Source: Limnoperna fortunei
Taxonomy: Eukaryota > Mollusca > Bivalvia > Mytilida > Modiolidae
NCBI GenBank assembly: GCA_944474755.1
Contig: OX104115.1
Location: 70,594,993-70,658,992, forward strand
Reading direction: 5' to 3'
DNA length: 64,000 nucleotides
Shown: positions 60,275 to 64,000 of the stretch, one piece after another
Layout of the letters: each line of letters starts with the position of its first letter
Position numbering within the stretch: position 1 is the stretch's first letter
The notes under the pieces: model-generated
Seen by the model: only the letters and a program-made list of their open reading frames with translations
The model's database searches: none
What the model was told of the DNA's origin: nothing
Translations under genes and position numbers: made by a program

Positions 60275-60500
60275 TCCTCCCGGGCAGGGTATGCTAAACC
60301 AACCCTAATTGACAAGGATTGCCCACACAGGGTATGCTAAACCAACCCTAATTGACAAGGATTTCCCAGGCAGGGTATGCTACAACCCTAATTGACAAGG
60401 ATTTCCCAGGCAGGGTATGCTACAACCCTAATTAACAGGATTGCCCAAGCAGCGTATGCTAAACCAACACTAAATGACAAGGATTGCCAATCTGATCAAA
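60275..60500 (+). repeat. Minisatellite derived from SINE family A
   Basis: 'gcagggtatgct' plus 'aaccctaattgacaaggatt' recurs five times with starts at 60285, 60328, 60371, 60411 and 60450, period 39-43 bp. The unit matches one internal stretch of family A SINEs (gcagggtgtactcgac...ttgacaaggattgcc). The left border 'cctcact' is also SINE sequence. Confidence 0.9.
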
Positions 60501-60511
60501 ATCATCTGTTA

Positions 60512-60793
60512 GGGACCGACCATTTAACTTGCAGGGGGGCCTTGGTTTTTTCGTAAACAAATATTTTGAAAATGATTTTTGATGAAAAAAATATTTTGGA
60601 AGCAGAGGGTAAGAAAAAAAATATTCTGAAGAAGGATTTCTGCCATATAAAAAAAAATGCTAATAATGAAAAAAAATATTCTGTCGCGACGCCTTCAAAT
60701 AATAAATATTTTATCCGCGCACTGCGCGGAAAAAAATTTTCTGTCCAAAACAAAAAACCAAGGCCCGCCCCTTCAAGTTAAATGGTCCGTCCC
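60512..60793. mobile_element. Harbinger-like MITE with TTA duplication
   Basis: Ends GGGACCGACCATTTAACTTG and its complement at 60774-60793, with arms of about 35-40 bp up to the 'ccttggttttt' block. TTA flanks both ends (60509-60511, 60794-60796), as expected for PIF/Harbinger. 282 bp, A-rich interior, no protein. Confidence 0.85.
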
Positions 60794-60863
60794 TTATGTT
60801 CGCTCCGTATACTACGTAAAGTACTACGCCACAATAGTAACGTAGTATACAGAGCGAGCATAA
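60794..60863. repeat. Palindrome next to the MITE
   Basis: 'ttatgttcgctccgtatact' pairs with the inverted copy at 60838-60863 with two or three mismatches around a loop of about 20 bp. Confidence 0.8.
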
Positions 60864-60929
60864 CAGTTGATTTTAATCAGATTGAAGGATTGCTTGTTTT
60901 CTTGCTAAAGGTATAGGGTTTTCAACAGG

Positions 60930-61010
60930 TACCTCTCCTTCAAAATAACCTGGGAGCCATGAAGAATTGCTGAAAATGGCATTACACCTCATTCATATTA
61001 ACAAACAGAC
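60930..61010 (+). repeat. SINE family A 3' fragment
   Basis: 'gggagccatgaagaattgct' followed by 'gaaaatggcattacacc' matches the 3' module. Confidence 0.65.
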
Positions 61011-61496
61011 ATTTCTGTTTCATGGTTGTAGAGCTTTGATATCCGTAATCTTCGATTGGCTATATTTCTGTATTTGTCTGTTTTTTATATATGGGAATTG
61101 TGAATTTGAGGCACGGCCTTGGAACCTGTTCTGAATTTTCATGTCATAATATATACTAATATATAAAGCATATAAACGTATATTACTATATTCGGCACAT
61201 GTATTTAATGTTAGTTTTCTTATTTGATTGACAGATGTAATACAAGGTAAACCGGTAGATTGTTATACGGTGATGAATTGTTAGTCAAAGAAACACTCAG
61301 TGGTTGAAATATCAGTCGTACGTCAAGTATTGTATACAATTTTTATTGGAAAAGCAAGAAATGCAAAAATGATCACAAGCAAGTTTAAGAATGACTCTAT
61401 ATGTATTCCCTCACAATATATATCTAGATATATTACATATGGTTTATGATTCTTACATTTTCATTGGATTATTTAGTCACGTGGTCCCCCAAAATA

Positions 61497-61800
61497 TTCT
61501 GTGTATATATTCTATTTCTAAAGCATATTTAAGGCTTGTTACTATTTTTAAAGCATATTTAAGGCATGTTACTATTTATAAAGCATATTTAAGGCTTGTT
61601 TCTAAAAATAGATCCGGATATGTTACTATTTATAAAGCATATTTAAGGCTTGTTTCTAAAAATAGATCCGGATATACTCTTCCGACTCATTATTCTAAAT
61701 TTAAATAAATAGAGAAAAATTCATATGTAATAGATCCGGATATACTCTTCCGACTCATTATTCTAAATTTAAATAAATAGAGAAAAATTCATATGTAATA
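61497..61800 (+). repeat. Nested tandem duplications
   Basis: 'aaagcatatttaaggcttgt' repeats four times. A 54-bp unit with 'tagatccggatat' follows (61609, 61663), then a 68-bp unit twice (61663 and 61731). The patterns overlap, so the duplications arose in steps. Confidence 0.88.
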
Positions 61801-61810
61801 TAACAATTAA

Positions 61811-61912
61811 GGACTTTTTACTCTGTCAATACGTAGTTATATGGACCGTGGAGGAAAGTCAATATTTTCCTCCACGGTCCATATAACTACGTATTAACCT
61901 CGTAAAAAGTCC
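61811..61912. mobile_element. Near-perfect palindromic foldback element
   Basis: 'aatacgtagttatatggacc' and 'gtggaggaaa' recur inverted after an 8-base centre, with outer arms GGACTTTTTAC / GTAAAAAGTCC at the ends. About 100 bp. Confidence 0.88.
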
Positions 61913-62026
61913 ATATTTGATAAATATCATATATCATCTAGAAATAAGTTTAGCCACACTAAAGACGATGGGAACATACATTCTAATAGACCAGATACTG
62001 CATGAAATATCAACTGTGGACTCGCC

Positions 62027-62190
62027 ACAAGTCCCTTTGAACTAGCCATTAGAGAGATACGTCTTATTATCAACATTTCCTATACTATCCATATGCATAC
62101 AAAGGCTTGTTGGCTTTGTCGCCTTTGTACACAGGTGGATAGTATAAGAAATGTTGATACGAATAGCAAAAAAAATTCAAAGGGACTTTT
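62027..62190. mobile_element. Foldback MITE-like element
   Basis: 'aagtccctttgaa' pairs with 'ttcaaagggact' and 'tatcaacatttcctatacta' pairs with its inverted copy at 62137-62159. A related half copy lies at 63770-63890. Confidence 0.8.
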
Positions 62191-62311
62191 GGTATAATAT
62201 TAACTGCTATTAATTCTAAATATACTAGCACAGGACACAGATAAGGAGTAACATATTTTTGGTTGGAGTTGACATTAAGGATCTCTAAGGCACAGTTATT
62301 ATTTCATTGAG

Positions 62312-62572
62312 GGGGCCTCGGTGGCCGAGTGGTTAAGGTAGTTCGTCTACTATAGATCATGTGGTCTGTCAACACCGAGGTTGTGGGTTCGAGCCTCACT
62401 GCGGGCAGGGTGCGCTCGACTCCAATCTTAATTGACAAGGATTGCCCGTTTTCTTACCGAAGATCGGTTTTCTCTGGGCTTCCTCCCCTAATAAAAACTG
62501 GACGCCGTATTATAGCTGAAAAATTGCTGAAAGTGGCGTTAAACACCAAACAAACAAAAACAAACAAACATT
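62312..62572 (+). repeat. tRNA-derived SINE, family A, full length
   Basis: The head GGCCTCGGTGGCCGAGTGGT, box B-like GGTTCGAGCCT, body, 3' module 'attatagctgaaaaattgct' and CAAA tail are all present. Target duplications are not clear. Confidence 0.92.
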
Positions 62573-62688
62573 ATTTAGTAGATGAAGCAGTTCCGCATTT
62601 ACAACCTTAACGTAATTAAGAAACATACTTGTACATGTGCTCGTGTACTTTTTGATAGTGTATTATGAAACATATCTTTTATATTATA

Positions 62689-63675
62689 CTCACTCAAAAA
62701 AGAAACGCAACATACAAAACATGGGAATTTTACTTCATATATTTTTTTTTACAATTTGTCATATAAATAATTGATACAGAATTGTAAAAATTAGCACACT
62801 TTCTTGTTCGTGAGTTCTTTTACCACGGAATATAACATTTTGTCGCATATTGTCAATAAATCATGCAAAAGTGTCAGTATCTGTTGTGCCCACCATTTGC
62901 TTGTAACACAGCCCTTACTCTTCTCGGCATGGATTCAATTAAACGTTGAGTACGAACACGCGGTATCCTTTGCCACTCACACGCGCCGATCCAGTTCATC
63001 CCACAGATGGTCAACGGATCAAATTGACATTATATTGCTAAAAAAATATACTGTTACATGTGCTGTATGTTGTTGGGCATTGTCGTGTTGAAAAATTTCT
63101 CTTTGAATGTCAATTACGGGCAATAAATGCTGCCGTATATTTCGTCTCTATACCTAACAGCGTTATATAATAAGATTGTCTTAGATATGTATCAGCTGTG
63201 TGTTCCTGTCAAAAGAGATAGCGGTCCACATCATAACACTGCCTACGCCAAAATTTCTCTTTTTACAACACAGTTTTGCGCAAAACGTTCATTTCGGCGC
63301 ATGTACACTCGTATGCGACCATCTCGCTTTTCAAGCTGGGTAACATCATCTAACCTTGGCCTAGCGTCACCTCATCAGAATTTTATTTCACTAATGCAGT
63401 CTAAAAAAAGAAATAGCGGAGTTTTATACCAATTGTCTGAGTTAAAAAAAAATACCTATGATTTGCACAGGAAAGTCGACCCTTTTTTTTAGCATTAACA
63501 TAGTGTGTTCAAGATTTCGACCACAGTCGTTCACGGTGGACGAACTTAAATGCTTTCACCTGGAAACATTTAATTAAGGTGTAATTATATATATTTGAAT
63601 ATTTATAGGTTATTTGTCCGCAAAAAAAATGATTTAAAAAAATTTATCCGATGTTGCGTTTCTTTTCTGAGTGAG
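62689..63675 (-). mobile_element. Tc1/mariner-type transposon relic
   Basis: Inverted ends CTCACTCAAAAAAGAAACGC (one mismatch over about 25 bp) flanked by TA. The minus strand retains a D-N-A-Q-Q-H-T-A block (about 63085), HLWDELDRRV (about 63005) and LIESMPRRVRAVLQANGG (about 62920), the usual Tc1 transposase C-terminal order, with stops. 987 bp, so internally shortened. Confidence 0.88.
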
Positions 63676-63769
63676 TATATATCCATGTTATTTATTTTTT
63701 AGATTAATGGTAGAATGTTGTGCTCTGATAGATGAATATGCAATTTTACAAAAAAATCAAAAGACTTGT

Positions 63770-63895
63770 AGTAGTAGGCCTTGTCAATTAAAAGCCTACC
63801 AGTTGACTTTGTACACAAGTGAATAGTATAATGAAGATGTATCTCTCTAACAGCAAAAAAAAAATCAAAGGGACTTGTGGCAAGTTTAACCAGCT
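63770..63895. repeat. Half copy of the foldback family at 62027
   Basis: Shares 'tttgtacaca', 'gaatagtataa', 'atctctctaa' and 'tcaaagggact' with that element. The last 100 bases of the window hold nothing recognised. Confidence 0.6.
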
Positions 63896-64000
63896 GGTCG
63901 ACTTATGTCAGAGTCCTGTACATACGGTACGGGTCCTGTAACGAAACCATTCGCCGAAAAGGGATGACGTATATAATTCTATCTAGGATGGGCGGTTCAC

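Overview
The window is animal nuclear DNA, very AT-rich and packed with transposon remnants. Canonical GT-AG introns, tRNA-headed SINEs whose 3' module reads like those common in bivalves, a very large GTPase gene of the type expanded in bivalves, and repeats with internal tandem cores all suggest a marine bivalve, perhaps a mussel. The taxon is an inference; no species marker is present.

Layout. From 1 to 2.6 kb there is a 288-bp direct duplication and the wreck of a galactose 3-O-sulfotransferase gene (minus strand). From 4 to 12.5 kb there are three copies of a SINE-like repeat with an ATCA tail and the degenerate remains of a long LINE on the minus strand (ORF1, endonuclease with an NPGP motif, reverse transcriptase, C-terminal Cys/His region); one SINE-like copy sits inside its reverse transcriptase. 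From 16.4 to 23.5 kb lies a plus-strand very large inducible GTPase (VLIG/GVINP-type) gene. Its three coding exons join in consistent phases, but the last exon carries a frameshift, a nonsense codon and a second frameshift, so it is a probable pseudogene. From 23.8 to 25.2 kb is a Helitron-like element with hairpin ends.

From 29.4 to 55.5 kb is one intact minus-strand gene, aminopeptidase B (RNPEP, M1 metallopeptidase family). I could resolve 14 exon positions to the base, giving a 623-residue protein that keeps GGMEN, HEISH-X18-E and the catalytic Tyr. Exon 4 exists in two complete versions of identical length (110 bp) and identical phases. Their phases mean that including both or neither breaks the frame, so they look mutually exclusive. 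They differ in the substrate-anchoring loop: QGQ in one, PSF in the other. This is the most interesting feature of the window. Intron 1 also appears to use a GC donor. The introns hold a complete but dead Tigger element, LINE reverse transcriptase pieces, many SINEs with target-site duplications, a pogo-like element carrying a nested SINE and a foldback, and two minisatellite-type elements.

From 55.5 to 64 kb there is no gene I can support. It holds tandem repeats, a Harbinger-like MITE, several palindromic foldback elements, another SINE and a Tc1/mariner relic. No CRISPR, rRNA, operon or prokaryotic signal is present. The genes do not form a pathway; the window is two immune/secretory-type gene relics beside one housekeeping-type peptidase gene, separated by repeats.
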